Notes: generated by a model from the letters alone, not told the origin. A stretch of DNA of 64,000 bases from Bacteroidaceae bacterium (GCA_900771425.1 CAAGNV010000060.1:1-64000), one strand, 5' to 3'; shown: positions 23,244 through 32,377, numbered from the stretch's first letter. Numbers and translations: made by a program.

Positions 23244-25967
23244 ATGCATAAGTCACTATATCTGACTATCATATCCACACTCTTCTGCCTTCAGACCATT
23301 CAGGCAGTTCCATCACCGCAGGACAACACTCCAACGGACGGCATCCAGAGCCTCAACAAGGTAAAGGGAGTAATGAAGCGCGTAGTCGATTTCTACACAC
23401 GCTATTCTCAGGAGAAAGTATATCTGCACCTCGACAACACCGGGTACTTCCAGGGCGAGACCATCTGGTTTGCCGGATACGTCTATGACGTAGGCACCAA
23501 CCACCAGATGTCGAAGAGCCGTGTGCTGTACGTCGAGCTCGTCAACCCGAGCGGCGACGTCATCAGCACCGACAAGTTCAACATACTCAACGGCCGTACC
23601 CATGGGCAAGTACACCTCGACAGCCTCATCACCACGGGTTTCTACGAAATCCGGGCATACACCCGATACATGCGCAACTGGGACGACGCATGCGTATTCT
23701 CGCGTACCATACCGGTATTCAAGACACCTAAGCAGCCGGGCAAGTACGACAACCCGAGCATCGACCTGCAGAGTTACCGTCACCGTCTGCCGTCGAGCCG
23801 CACGTCGATAGCCGACGAGGCACAGGCCGACGGAGTACATCAGGCAACAGTCAAGACAGGAAAGAAGAAGTCAACCATACACCTCTACCCCGAAGGCGGC
23901 AACCTGGTCGAAGGGCTCCACAGCCGTATGGCGTACACCATCATAACCGACGGCGAAGAGACCTGCCGCGGCATCACCGACATAACGCCTACAGCCAGTT
24001 CAACCACGACCACGGTGAAGGACGACGACGGCAACCAACTGACTGCCACGCTGCCAAAGATATACAAGGAGGGCTGTGTGCTCAGCGTCAACAACGACGA
24101 CGACCGCATGATGCGCCTCACCATTCAGACCACCGACTCACTGCGCGGCAAGGTATTGGCATACGCACTGCTGAACGAAGGTCAGTTCGAGATGTGCGAT
24201 ACCTTCACAGCCACAGCACGCTTCGAGAAGGAGTTCGACCGACGCACGCTCAACGGCGGAGTCAGTCAAGCCGTAGTGTTCGACCCCGACGGCCGTATGC
24301 TGTGCGACCGACTGTTCTTCATCTACCCTCACGACGAGATGGAAAGCATTGCCGTAACCACGCCGACCACCACGCTATCGCCATGCAGCAAAGTAACGTT
24401 CGACCTGCAGACGGTACCAAACAGCAAGTTGTCGTTCTCAGCCATCGATGCTGGTTCGTGTCTGAACGGAAAGTACGGCAACATAGCCACTTACATGCTG
24501 CTCGGCAGCGAAGTCAAGGGCTACATAGCCAATCCTGAATACTACTTCGAAGCTGACGACCAGACTCACCGCCAGGTGGCCGACCTGCTGATGATGGTTC
24601 AGGGATGGCGCCGATACGAATGGGACGACATGGCAGCCCCATCACCACGGATACTGACCGAGATGCTCGAGGACGGGCTCTACCTGAAAGGACAACTCAA
24701 GACCAAGGGACGCAAGCGCGACGTGGTCGACGTTGACCTCAAGGCATTCCTCTTCAACAAGCAAGGCAGCAGTGCCACCGGTGCTACACAGACCGACGAG
24801 GGCGGCAAGTTCCTCTTCTCAATGCCTGACATCGAGAACGACTGGAACCTGCAGATACAGACCAAGGTAGATGAGAAGCGCACCAATTTCTGGGTAACCA
24901 TCGACCGACACTTCGAACCAGCAGCACGATTCCTCAGCCCTGACGAGACCAAGTTGCAGGTACGCACCGGCAAGTGGAGCGACGACAAATACGGCATGCA
25001 CAGTTACTTCGGCAAGAAAATCAAGTTCGACGAGAAGACCGAGAAGGCATTCGAGGGATTCCGCAACGGGTCAGTAGTCCTGCCTACCGTAACCATCAAG
25101 CGCACCCGACGCATACTCGGCGACGTCAACCACAACACATGGTACGACGAAGGCTATGCAACGAAATACTCCAACATCTTCTACAACTGCGACAATGCCT
25201 CCGATGCCATTGCCGACCGCGGCGAGGTATTGCCGACCATATACGAGTGGCTCGGCACGGTCAACGAGTTCTTCCGCTATTCAGAGCCTATCGACCCGTA
25301 CTATCCAAGCATGGGCGGTGGCGGCATCGATGAAGGCAAGGGCGAGTCAAACTTCTACTTCACCAACACCGAGTACAGTCCTAACCTCTACAAAGACGGT
25401 TTCGGCTACAAGAACCGTCCTATCGTATGGATCGTTGACAACAAGTTCGGCGGCGTCACCAACGCCCCGACAGCCAAACTCATCGAGGACGAAATGCGCA
25501 ACAGTCAAGAGAAAGACAACAAAAACGACAAGAAAGTGCACTACATGAACTGGCTCGTACTGGAGCCAACCATAGCACCGCTGCTGCTCTACCTCGACGA
25601 CGTGAAGTCAATCTATATATCCGAAGACGAGCGGGCATACTACAAGTACATCTTGGCCGATGCCATACCCTCAGGTGCTGTCACCATATTCATCTACACT
25701 CACCCGATCGAATCGACAGCATCAAACAAAGGACTGCGCAAGACCCACTTCCAGGGATTCACGCCACGCGAGACATTCCAGATGGAGGACTACTCCATCC
25801 TGCCTCCGATGGAGGACTTCCGCCGTACACTCTACTGGGCACCAAACGTGAAGACCGACGACAAGGGGCATGCCACCATTGAGTTCTGGAACAACTCAGC
25901 ATGTCATGAGATGTACATATCAGTCGAAGGCATCGGTCAGGACGGCAAACTGCTCGTCGGCGAATAG
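23244..25967 (+). CDS. Secreted MG2 (macroglobulin-like) domain protein
   Basis: A 907-residue protein with a signal peptide (about residues 1-21, ending QTIQA). The region at about 55-160 (KVYLHLDNTGYFQGETIWFAGYV, then VLYVELVNPSGDVI) is the MG2-type beta-sandwich seen in alpha-2-macroglobulin-like and TonB-plug-associated Bacteroidota proteins. Around residues 770-860 (LLYLDDVKSIYISEDERA, GAVTIFIYTH) it resembles a degenerate TonB-receptor plug. The C-terminus (DDKGHATIEFWNNS) resembles the last macroglobulin strand. No thioester motif is visible. It shares a likely transcript with holB, probably through read-through. Function is unknown; cell-envelope location is inferred from the signal peptide. 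Confidence 0.7.
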   Translation: MHKSLYLTIISTLFCLQTIQAVPSPQDNTPTDGIQSLNKVKGVMKRVVDFYTRYSQEKVYLHLDNTGYFQGETIWFAGYVYDVGTNHQMSKSRVLYVELVNPSGDVISTDKFNILNGRTHGQVHLDSLITTGFYEIRAYTRYMRNWDDACVFSRTIPVFKTPKQPGKYDNPSIDLQSYRHRLPSSRTSIADEAQADGVHQATVKTGKKKSTIHLYPEGGNLVEGLHSRMAYTIITDGEETCRGITDITPTASSTTTTVKDDDGNQLTATLPKIYKEGCVLSVNNDDDRMMRLTIQTTDSLRGKVLAYALLNEGQFEMCDTFTATARFEKEFDRRTLNGGVSQAVVFDPDGRMLCDRLFFIYPHDEMESIAVTTPTTTLSPCSKVTFDLQTVPNSKLSFSAIDAGSCLNGKYGNIATYMLLGSEVKGYIANPEYYFEADDQTHRQVADLLMMVQGWRRYEWDDMAAPSPRILTEMLEDGLYLKGQLKTKGRKRDVVDVDLKAFLFNKQGSSATGATQTDEGGKFLFSMPDIENDWNLQIQTKVDEKRTNFWVTIDRHFEPAARFLSPDETKLQVRTGKWSDDKYGMHSYFGKKIKFDEKTEKAFEGFRNGSVVLPTVTIKRTRRILGDVNHNTWYDEGYATKYSNIFYNCDNASDAIADRGEVLPTIYEWLGTVNEFFRYSEPIDPYYPSMGGGGIDEGKGESNFYFTNTEYSPNLYKDGFGYKNRPIVWIVDNKFGGVTNAPTAKLIEDEMRNSQEKDNKNDKKVHYMNWLVLEPTIAPLLLYLDDVKSIYISEDERAYYKYILADAIPSGAVTIFIYTHPIESTASNKGLRKTHFQGFTPRETFQMEDYSILPPMEDFRRTLYWAPNVKTDDKGHATIEFWNNSACHEMYISVEGIGQDGKLLVGE

Positions 25968-26067
25968 GTGACAGCAGCAATCCTGCCACGACAGCATACC
26001 CGGCAAGTCCAATCTCCAATTCCACTAAACGCCTCATCCATTACCTTACAGACATAGCATACAAAAC

Positions 26068-26152
26068 TACCACACCGACGCAGTAGTTTACTACCACGTC
26101 GGTGCAGTACACTACAGCGACGGTGCAGATTACTGCATCGTCGCTGTGGTAA
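26068..26152. repeat. Palindromic array E next to the RAYT gene
   Basis: Three to four imperfect units at 21-24 bp spacing, built on the words CGACGCAGTAGT, GGTGCAGTACACTAC and GGTGCAG-n5-TGC. The two ends form an inverted repeat (ACCACAcCGACG against CGTCGcTGTGGT), so the whole array could fold on itself. It lies 29 bp beyond the RAYT stop, in the convergent gap with the MG2 gene. It shares 12-bp words (ACCACACCGACG, CGACGCAGTAGT) with the array at 62628-62713. Confidence 0.75.
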
Positions 26153-26180
26153 TAAGGTTACGGGGCATGAACCAGAATGC

Positions 26181-27353
26181 TTAACTATCTGCAATCATTT
26201 CCGCCATGGCATTCAGTTCAAGGCATTGAGCCCTCGTTATAGCCTTGTTCTCCATGTGAAACTCCCAAGGGCTAATCTGCAGGAGCAAGCCAGCAGAACA
26301 AGCATCAAAACTCTCGCCGGTCGGTTTGTAAAGTTTAGGGAAGCCGTTCTCGCGCAACAGGATAATGCGGAAGCCACGGTTCATCGCCTCACGCAGCACC
26401 ACCTTCTCCTTGGGCGAGATGGCTGCACTCACCAGCACGCCCCCACGCTCACCGCACGCCAGCCATTCCTCACGCAGGCGCAAGCACTCAGCGTCGGTAT
26501 AGCGACGGTGGACAATGACCGCCACCTTGTCGGGAATGTCAAGCAAGAAGCGGTTGCCGACCAACTGGCAATCATGACCTGCGACCTTCATGCCGTGCAG
26601 CACAACGAACAACTGTGGGTTCTGCCTCTTTACCAACAACCGCCGGGGGTTATCTCCGAGGTAAGCCTTCCAGTTTTCAAGTTGCCCATCATGCAGAAGA
26701 ATCCTGTCGTTGTAGCCACTTTCAAAGAGGACAGGGCGCCTGACTTCGGGAAAAGCCGAAGGAACATTGGCTCTTCCTGCCTCCGCCATCAGTGCTTCAT
26801 TGCTCCTTGCCACCATGCTGCTTTTCACCGTGTCCCTTGCCACCGCGCTGCCTGTCTCTGCGTTTCTTGCCTCAGTGCCCATTGTCTCAGTGCCCATTGC
26901 CACTGTGCCCCTTGCCACTGTGCCCTCGGCTTTTCCCGAAGTTAACCTCCACCATGCCCGGCTGCACCCCGTCTTAAAGCCCCTCACTACTTGCCCCAAG
27001 TGCTTGCCTTGGGGCATATCCTCCCTTACCCTGACTATCATGTGTATGTGATCGGGCATGATACAGACTTTCCACACCTCCACCATCGGGTAGAAATGAT
27101 TGATTTTACGCACCTCGTCATTGAAGATGGCAGTGCCTAACTCCGAGAGTTCAATCCGAGGTGCGTCGGGAGAGCCAGGGGTTGCATCAGCCCTACCCTC
27201 CAACTTACCAAGCAAAGGCACTCGGCCACCGACAACAAGCGTCAGCATATAGGTACCCTTCTTCTGATAGTCGTGCCACCGGCTTCGGCGCTGCATTGAG
27301 TGCTTTATTTCATGTGCTTCCATTCCGTTTGCTATTAATTCTTCACGGTTCAT
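26181..27353 (-). CDS. REP-associated tyrosine transposase (RAYT), Y1 HUH family, with extra C-terminal domain
   Basis: A 390-residue single-strand DNA transposase-like protein. The HUH metal motif is H102-I-H104 in IMPDHIHMIVRV, and a candidate catalytic tyrosine is Y213 in FESGYNDRIL, before a LGDNPRRLL stretch typical of RAYTs. Family members nick palindromic REP sequences and probably spread them. Between the HUH motif and the Tyr, residues about 145-205 are an insertion of degenerate pentapeptides (ARGTV, AMGTE, TMGTE) encoded by a 15-bp minisatellite. From about residue 245 a second domain of about 145 residues follows (GGVLVSAAISPKEKVVLREAM, then RAQCLELNAMAEMI). This extension is of unproven role, and a nucleic-acid-linked function is only a guess. 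No promoter box is seen close by. A palindromic array lies beyond its 3' end. Confidence 0.8.
   Translation of the reverse strand: MNREELIANGMEAHEIKHSMQRRSRWHDYQKKGTYMLTLVVGGRVPLLGKLEGRADATPGSPDAPRIELSELGTAIFNDEVRKINHFYPMVEVWKVCIMPDHIHMIVRVREDMPQGKHLGQVVRGFKTGCSRAWWRLTSGKAEGTVARGTVAMGTETMGTEARNAETGSAVARDTVKSSMVARSNEALMAEAGRANVPSAFPEVRRPVLFESGYNDRILLHDGQLENWKAYLGDNPRRLLVKRQNPQLFVVLHGMKVAGHDCQLVGNRFLLDIPDKVAVIVHRRYTDAECLRLREEWLACGERGGVLVSAAISPKEKVVLREAMNRGFRIILLRENGFPKLYKPTGESFDACSAGLLLQISPWEFHMENKAITRAQCLELNAMAEMIADS
26743..26942. repeat. Minisatellite insert in the RAYT gene bounded by 20-bp inverted repeats
   Basis: 26743-26762 and 26923-26942 are inverted repeats matching at 19 of 20 positions (core CGGCTTTTCCCG). 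Between them are 15-bp tandem units such as CAGTGCCCATTGCCA. The insert keeps the reading frame. The same core CGGCTTTTCCCG forms the hairpin of two units of the array upstream of apt (47475-47650). Confidence 0.8.
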
Positions 27354-27400
27354 CGGTCGTTATTTATTTTCTTATATCGTACTCCTTATATATAAATAAT

Positions 27401-27431
27401 GTGCGGGCTTGCTTTCGCAGCGAGCCCGCAC
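27401..27431 (-). terminator. Terminator of the OmpA gene
   Basis: GTGCGGGCT (27401-27409) pairs with AGCCCGCAC (27423-27431). On the minus strand it is followed by ATTATTTATATA. It lies about 55 bp past the ompA-type stop codon. Confidence 0.75.
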
Positions 27432-27485
27432 TCTGTTTGATTTGATTGGTTAATTAATATCTGATTAGTTTTTGAAGAAGCGCGT

Positions 27486-28658
27486 TTAGAGTTTGCCTTC
27501 GAGGATGACGCAGCGGTTCTTGTCGTTCTCAGCGAATGGCTGAACTGTGTCACCGTAAGCGGCAGACTTGATTTGTGATGCAGGTACGCCCTTAGCCTTA
27601 AGAGCCTCAACAACCTTGTTTGCACGCTGTTCTGAGTACATCTTGTTGAGTTTTTCGTTACCTGTACCCTTATCAGCATAGCCACTGACTGTGAGGGTCT
27701 TGTTTGGATACTTCTTGCACCAGTTGGCTGCTGCTGTGATGATAGCGTCTGGGTCGATTTCTGAACCACGGATTACGTAGAAGAGTACGTCGCGGTATGG
27801 TTCTTCAACTACCTTCACTGGCTCTGGTACTGGAGCTGGTTTTGGTTCTTCAACTACTACTGGAGCTGGCTTTGGTTCTTCAACTACCACTGGTACAGGT
27901 GCTGGAGCTGGTTTTGGAGCGCAAGGCTTCTTGAAACCGAACTTGTAAGTAAGTGAGAGCTGTGCTGTAACCATCCAGTCGTCAGCGTCGTTATACTTTG
28001 AGTTGAAACGGTCGTCGAGTGAGTTAGCATCTACTTCAAGACCAATGTTCCAATGCTTTGCCACGTTGAGGTCCATGAGCAAGCCGGCACGCAGGTTGTG
28101 GTTGAGGAGATGTTCGCGTGTTGTACCTTCGCCCCATGCGTTTGATGTGTTGTTTGCAGGAGTAGCAACAGCGAGGAGGTTGTGGAATTCGTCGTTGTTC
28201 CAAGCGTAGTTCAGACCTACACCTCCGACGAGGATGAGGTTGAATACGTGGTTGTGCTTCTTTGAGAACAAGTTGGTAAGGTTGAGCAATACGTCAAAGT
28301 TACCTGTTGCATAGTTATACTTGTAAGTCTCGAGGGCGTTGCTGCCGTTGAGCCACTTGTCGAAACCGCCCTTTGCTTCCCATGCATTGAAATGGAGGCG
28401 TGCGCCGACTCCTGAACCGAACCAGTAACCGAAGCCTACGCTTGCTGTTGGGTTGATGAGGTCTGTGAACTTAACGTCAGTGAAAACGGTGTTTACACCA
28501 CCCTGAAGTTGAACGAATCCGTAAGGGTATGGTTTGTAACCTAAAGCCTGAGCTTCCTTGCAGCATTCATCGTTGCCTGAGCACTTCTCCTGTGCCTGGG
28601 CAGTCATACCGCAGACAAACAACATTGCTGCAGCGAGAATTGTCTTAATCATACGCAT
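27486..28658 (-). CDS. OmpA family outer-membrane protein
   Basis: A 390-residue protein in three parts. A signal peptide (residues 1-22, MTAQAQ) is followed by an eight-strand-type beta-barrel (about 35-245, with alternating aromatic residues and the final strand LSLTYKFGFKK). A Pro/Glu/Val linker comes next (about 250-285, with repeated EEPKPAP). Last is a C-terminal peptidoglycan-binding OmpA domain with TVSGYADKGTGNEKLNKMYSEQRA and the conserved Asp/Arg positions. It anchors the outer membrane to peptidoglycan. The linker is encoded by imperfect tandem DNA repeats (27815-27915). Single-gene unit with its own terminator. Confidence 0.92.
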   Translation of the reverse strand: MRMIKTILAAAMLFVCGMTAQAQEKCSGNDECCKEAQALGYKPYPYGFVQLQGGVNTVFTDVKFTDLINPTASVGFGYWFGSGVGARLHFNAWEAKGGFDKWLNGSNALETYKYNYATGNFDVLLNLTNLFSKKHNHVFNLILVGGVGLNYAWNNDEFHNLLAVATPANNTSNAWGEGTTREHLLNHNLRAGLLMDLNVAKHWNIGLEVDANSLDDRFNSKYNDADDWMVTAQLSLTYKFGFKKPCAPKPAPAPVPVVVEEPKPAPVVVEEPKPAPVPEPVKVVEEPYRDVLFYVIRGSEIDPDAIITAAANWCKKYPNKTLTVSGYADKGTGNEKLNKMYSEQRANKVVEALKAKGVPASQIKSAAYGDTVQPFAENDKNRCVILEGKL

Positions 28659-28699
28659 AATATTAGAGATTTTTATTATCTATCCTTTATTTTGGGGTG

Positions 28700-28707
28700 T
28701 AAAATTA
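28700..28707 (-). promoter_or_regulatory. Probable -7 box of the OmpA gene
   Basis: TAATTTTA followed by CACCCC on the minus strand, 42 bp from the start. The last base differs from TAnnTTTG. Confidence 0.45.
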
Positions 28708-28750
28708 GTTAATATTGATTAAATAAACAAAACAAATCGAAAAAAAGTTG

Positions 28751-28758
28751 TATATTTG
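28751..28758 (+). promoter_or_regulatory. -7 box of the GNAT gene
   Basis: TATATTTG followed by CGC, 20 bp before the start codon. Confidence 0.65.
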
Positions 28759-28777
28759 CGCATAAAAAGAACTTTAT

Positions 28778-29908
28778 ATGGCACAAGTTACAATTAAGAA
28801 GGTCGAAAATAAGGCTCAGATGAAGCAATTCATACGCTTCAACTACGAGCTTTACAAAGACAATAAATACAGCGTTCCTGACCTCTACGAAGACATGCTC
28901 GACACGTTCTCCGACAAGAACGCAGCAATGGAATTTTGCGAGGCTGTTTACTTCCTTGCATATAAAGACGGCAAGATAGCCGGACGCATTGCCGGCATCA
29001 TCAACAAGAAGGCAAACGCCACATGGAACCTCGAGGCAGTACGATTCGGATACATCGACTTCATCGACGACGAAGAAGTGAGTCAGGCACTCATCAAGGC
29101 AGTTGAAGACTGGGGCCGCGAGAAGGGCATGAAGGAAATACAGGGACCGCTCGGGTTCACCGACATGGATGCCGAGGGCATGCTCATCGAGGGATTCGAC
29201 GAACTCAGCACCAACGCCACCATCTACAACTACCCTTACTATCCGCAGCACATGGAGAAGTTGGGGTTCGAGAAAGATGCCGACTGGATTGAGATGTCGA
29301 TTGACGTACCAACCGAAGTGCCGGAGCGATTGAGCCGTATAGCCAAGATTGTCATGGAGAAATACGGCCTGCACATCAAGAAATTCACGTCGAACAAGAA
29401 ACTTGCGGCTGAATACGGTCACGAGATATTCGAAGTCATCAACGAGGCATTCAAGCCTCTCTTCGGTTACTCCGAGCTCAGCGACCGACAGATTGAGCAA
29501 TACATCAAGGCATACCTGCCGTTTGTTGACCTGAAACTGGTATCGACCATCGTCGATGACAACGGCAAGCTCGTAGCAGTGGGCATCTCCATGCCTTCAC
29601 TCAGCCGGGCATTGCAGAAGGCAAAAGGCAAGCTCTTCCCACTGGGATGGTTCCACTTGCTCCGTGCCATCAAGCTGAAGCACGATGACACGCTCGACCT
29701 CATGCTAGTAGGTGTACGCCCAGAATATCAAGGCAAGGGCGTCAACTCAATACTCTTCTACGACCTGCTGCCACTATACATAAGCGAGGGCTACAAGCAC
29801 GTAGAGACCAACCCCGAACTGGAAGTGAACAACAAAGTGCAGTCGCAGTGGATTTACTTCGAGCGACGCCAGCACAAGCGCCGCCGCTGCTTCAAGAAGA
29901 ACTTATGA
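28778..29908 (+). CDS. GNAT-fold N-acetyltransferase-like protein, substrate unknown
   Basis: A 376-residue cytoplasmic protein. The C-terminal half carries an acetyl-CoA-binding type loop (VGVRPEYQGKGVNSILF near residues 305-325), as in GNAT enzymes. The N-terminal half (GKIAGRIAGIINKKAN, then EIQGPLGFTDMDAEGMLIEGF) belongs to a family widespread in Bacteroidota and usually annotated only as hypothetical or GNAT. It lacks a signal peptide and ends in a basic tail (RRQHKRRRCFKKNL). parE follows after 53 bp of 9-bp repeats. No substrate can be assigned. Confidence 0.7.
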   Translation: MAQVTIKKVENKAQMKQFIRFNYELYKDNKYSVPDLYEDMLDTFSDKNAAMEFCEAVYFLAYKDGKIAGRIAGIINKKANATWNLEAVRFGYIDFIDDEEVSQALIKAVEDWGREKGMKEIQGPLGFTDMDAEGMLIEGFDELSTNATIYNYPYYPQHMEKLGFEKDADWIEMSIDVPTEVPERLSRIAKIVMEKYGLHIKKFTSNKKLAAEYGHEIFEVINEAFKPLFGYSELSDRQIEQYIKAYLPFVDLKLVSTIVDDNGKLVAVGISMPSLSRALQKAKGKLFPLGWFHLLRAIKLKHDDTLDLMLVGVRPEYQGKGVNSILFYDLLPLYISEGYKHVETNPELEVNNKVQSQWIYFERRQHKRRRCFKKNL

Positions 29909-29917
29909 GCCCTGTCT

Positions 29918-29958
29918 CAGGTTCCCATTAGTCCTATCAGCCCCATTAGTCCCATCAT
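29918..29958. repeat. 9-bp repeat cluster before parE
   Basis: Degenerate tandem words of the form CCCATTAGT / CCTATCAGC / CCCATCATC at 9-bp period. The same family occurs at 39095-39178 and as a single word near 60888. It occupies the gap between the GNAT gene and parE. Confidence 0.75.
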
Positions 29959-29961
29959 CAA

Positions 29962-31932
29962 ATGAACAATAACGACATAACCACCCAACCCATACCAGGG
30001 GCGGAAGCCCCAGTAGAATACACCGACGACAACATACGCCACCTGTCCGACATGGACCACGTACGTACCCGACCAGGTATGTACATCGGACGACTCGGTG
30101 ACGGTTCACACGCCGAAGACGGCATCTACGTACTGCTGAAAGAAATCATCGACAACTCCATCGACGAATTCAAGATGAACGCAGGCAAGCGCATCGAGGT
30201 CAACATCGAAAACGACCTCAGCGTCAGCGTGCGCGACTTCGGACGCGGCATACCTCAGGGCAAAATGATCGAAGCCGTCAGTATGCTCAACACCGGAGGC
30301 AAGTACGACTCGAAAGCCTTCAAGAAGAGTGTCGGACTCAACGGCGTGGGTACCAAGGCCGTAAACGCGCTCAGCAGCCAGTTCGAGGTACGCAGTTACC
30401 GCGACGGCAAGGTGCGCATGGCAAAGTTCGAGCGAGGAGTGCTTAAAAGCGACGAGACCGTCGATTCGCAGGAAGAGACAGGTACATACATCCACTTCCA
30501 GCCCGACGACACACTCTTCCTCAACTACAAGTATCAGACGGAGTTCGTCGAGACCATGCTCCGCAACTACACATACCTGAACACAGGTCTCGAGATATAC
30601 TATAACAGCCGCCGCATCGTGTCGCGCAACGGTCTCAAGGACTTGCTGACCGACACCATGACCACTAAGCCGCTCTACCCTATCATCCATCTCAAGGGCG
30701 AAGACATAGAGATTGCATTCACACACACCAACGAGCAGTACGGCGAGGAATACCACTCGTTCGTCAACGGTCAGCACACCATACAGGGCGGTACCCACCA
30801 GAGCGCATTCAAGGAACACATAGCACGAACAATCAAGGAGTTCTTCAACAAGAACTACGAATACGGCGACATACGTTCAGGCATCGTGGCTGCCATCGCC
30901 ATCAATGTCGAGGAACCGCAGTTCGAGAGTCAGACGAAGATCAAGCTCGGGTCGCTCACCATGGAACCAAACGGCGGCGTGAGCGTCAACAAGTTCGTGG
31001 GCGACTTCATAAAGAACGAGGTCGATAACTTCCTGCACAAGAATCCAGACATCACCGAAGCCATACAGCAGAAGATAAACGAGAACGAGCGCGACCGCAA
31101 AGCCATTGCCGGCGTGACCAAGCTGGCACGCGAGCGTGCAAAGAAAGCAAACCTGCACAACAAGAAACTGCGCGACTGCCGTGTCCACCTCAACGACGCC
31201 AAGGGCGAGAAGAAGGAAGACAGCTGCATATTCATCACCGAGGGTGACTCTGCAAGCGGAAGCATCACCAAGAGCCGCGACGTAGAGACTCAGGCAGTAT
31301 TCTCGCTGCGAGGCAAGCCGCTCAACTCCTACGGCTTGACCAAAAAGGTCGTATATGAGAACGAAGAGTTCAACCTGCTGCAGGCAGCACTCAACATAGA
31401 GGACGGAATAGACGGATTGCGCTACAACAAGGTCATCGTGGCAACCGATGCCGATGTCGATGGCATGCACATCCGGCTCCTGATGATTACGTTCTTCCTG
31501 CAGTTCTTCCCCGAACTCATCCGCAAGGGGCACGTTCATATCCTGCAGACACCGCTCTTCCGCGTACGCAACCGAAAAAAGAAACTGAAGAAAGCCGCGT
31601 TAGAAGAACTCATGCAAGGCAAGGAAGGCGACCGCAGCGACTTCATAACACGCTACTGTTACAGCGAAGACGAACGGCTGCGTGCCATCGAACTGATGGG
31701 ACCTGACCCCGAAATCACACGATTCAAGGGACTCGGAGAGATATCACCTGACGAGTTCCGCAACTTCATCGGCGAAGACATGCGACTGGAACAAGTTTCG
31801 CTCAAAAAGACAGACAAAGTCCAGGAACTGCTCGAGTACTACATGGGCAAGAACACCATGGAGCGACAGAACTTCATCATCAACAACCTCGTCATCGAAG
31901 AAGACAAAGCAGACGAATATGAGCAAGACTAA
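29962..31932 (+). CDS. parE: DNA topoisomerase IV subunit B
   Basis: A 656-residue ATPase subunit of a type IIA topoisomerase for chromosome decatenation. The GHKL ATPase start is RPGMYIGRLGDGSHAEDGIY followed by LKEIIDNSIDEF (catalytic Glu and Asn region). The Toprim domain contains ITEGDSASGS and the metal motif ATDADVDGMHI. The form RPGMYIG-LGDGS-A-DGIY is typical of ParE rather than GyrB in Bacteroidota, though a second GyrB-like subunit cannot be excluded. The coaD start overlaps its last 14 bp. Confidence 0.9.
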   Translation: MNNNDITTQPIPGAEAPVEYTDDNIRHLSDMDHVRTRPGMYIGRLGDGSHAEDGIYVLLKEIIDNSIDEFKMNAGKRIEVNIENDLSVSVRDFGRGIPQGKMIEAVSMLNTGGKYDSKAFKKSVGLNGVGTKAVNALSSQFEVRSYRDGKVRMAKFERGVLKSDETVDSQEETGTYIHFQPDDTLFLNYKYQTEFVETMLRNYTYLNTGLEIYYNSRRIVSRNGLKDLLTDTMTTKPLYPIIHLKGEDIEIAFTHTNEQYGEEYHSFVNGQHTIQGGTHQSAFKEHIARTIKEFFNKNYEYGDIRSGIVAAIAINVEEPQFESQTKIKLGSLTMEPNGGVSVNKFVGDFIKNEVDNFLHKNPDITEAIQQKINENERDRKAIAGVTKLARERAKKANLHNKKLRDCRVHLNDAKGEKKEDSCIFITEGDSASGSITKSRDVETQAVFSLRGKPLNSYGLTKKVVYENEEFNLLQAALNIEDGIDGLRYNKVIVATDADVDGMHIRLLMITFFLQFFPELIRKGHVHILQTPLFRVRNRKKKLKKAALEELMQGKEGDRSDFITRYCYSEDERLRAIELMGPDPEITRFKGLGEISPDEFRNFIGEDMRLEQVSLKKTDKVQELLEYYMGKNTMERQNFIINNLVIEEDKADEYEQD

Positions 31933-32377
31933 CATAGCACTCTTCCCCGGCACCTTCGACCCCTTCACCAACGGCCACAAGTCAATCGTTGACCGTGCGC
32001 TGGCCATATTCGACGAAGTAATCGTCGCCATCGGAGTGAACCCCGACAAGCACAGCACGTTCACTGCAGAGCAACGTGCCTTATATATAAATAAGGTGTA
32101 TGAAGGCAATCCTAACGTGCAGGTGGTCTGCTACACAGGACTCACCACCGACCTGGCACAGCAGACCGGTGCCAACGTACTGCTGCGCGGAGTGCGTACG
32201 GTGAAGGATTTCGAATATGAGCGCGAACTTGCCGATGTAAACCGCCAGCTCACCGGCATCGACACCCTACTGCTCTTTACCGACCCCGAATATGCTTCAG
32301 TCAGTTCAAGCATCGTACGCGAACTGATACGTCAGGGCAAAGACACAAGCAAGTTCATGCCAATCCCCATCTCCTAA
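31919..32377 (+). CDS. coaD: Phosphopantetheine adenylyltransferase
   Basis: A 152-residue enzyme of coenzyme A biosynthesis that transfers AMP from ATP to 4'-phosphopantetheine. The nucleotidyltransferase motif T/HxGH appears as GTFDPFTNGHKSIVDRA. The C-terminal motif is SVSSSIVRELIRQGKD (equivalent to the ISSTxVR motif). It overlaps parE by 14 bp, suggesting translational coupling. Confidence 0.95.
   Translation: MSKTNIALFPGTFDPFTNGHKSIVDRALAIFDEVIVAIGVNPDKHSTFTAEQRALYINKVYEGNPNVQVVCYTGLTTDLAQQTGANVLLRGVRTVKDFEYERELADVNRQLTGIDTLLLFTDPEYASVSSSIVRELIRQGKDTSKFMPIPIS

Noticed and set aside
28709..29500. 263-residue minus-strand frame opposite the GNAT gene
   Set aside because: It is the shadow of a real gene on the other strand, with Val/Leu/Cys-rich antisense composition and no start signal.
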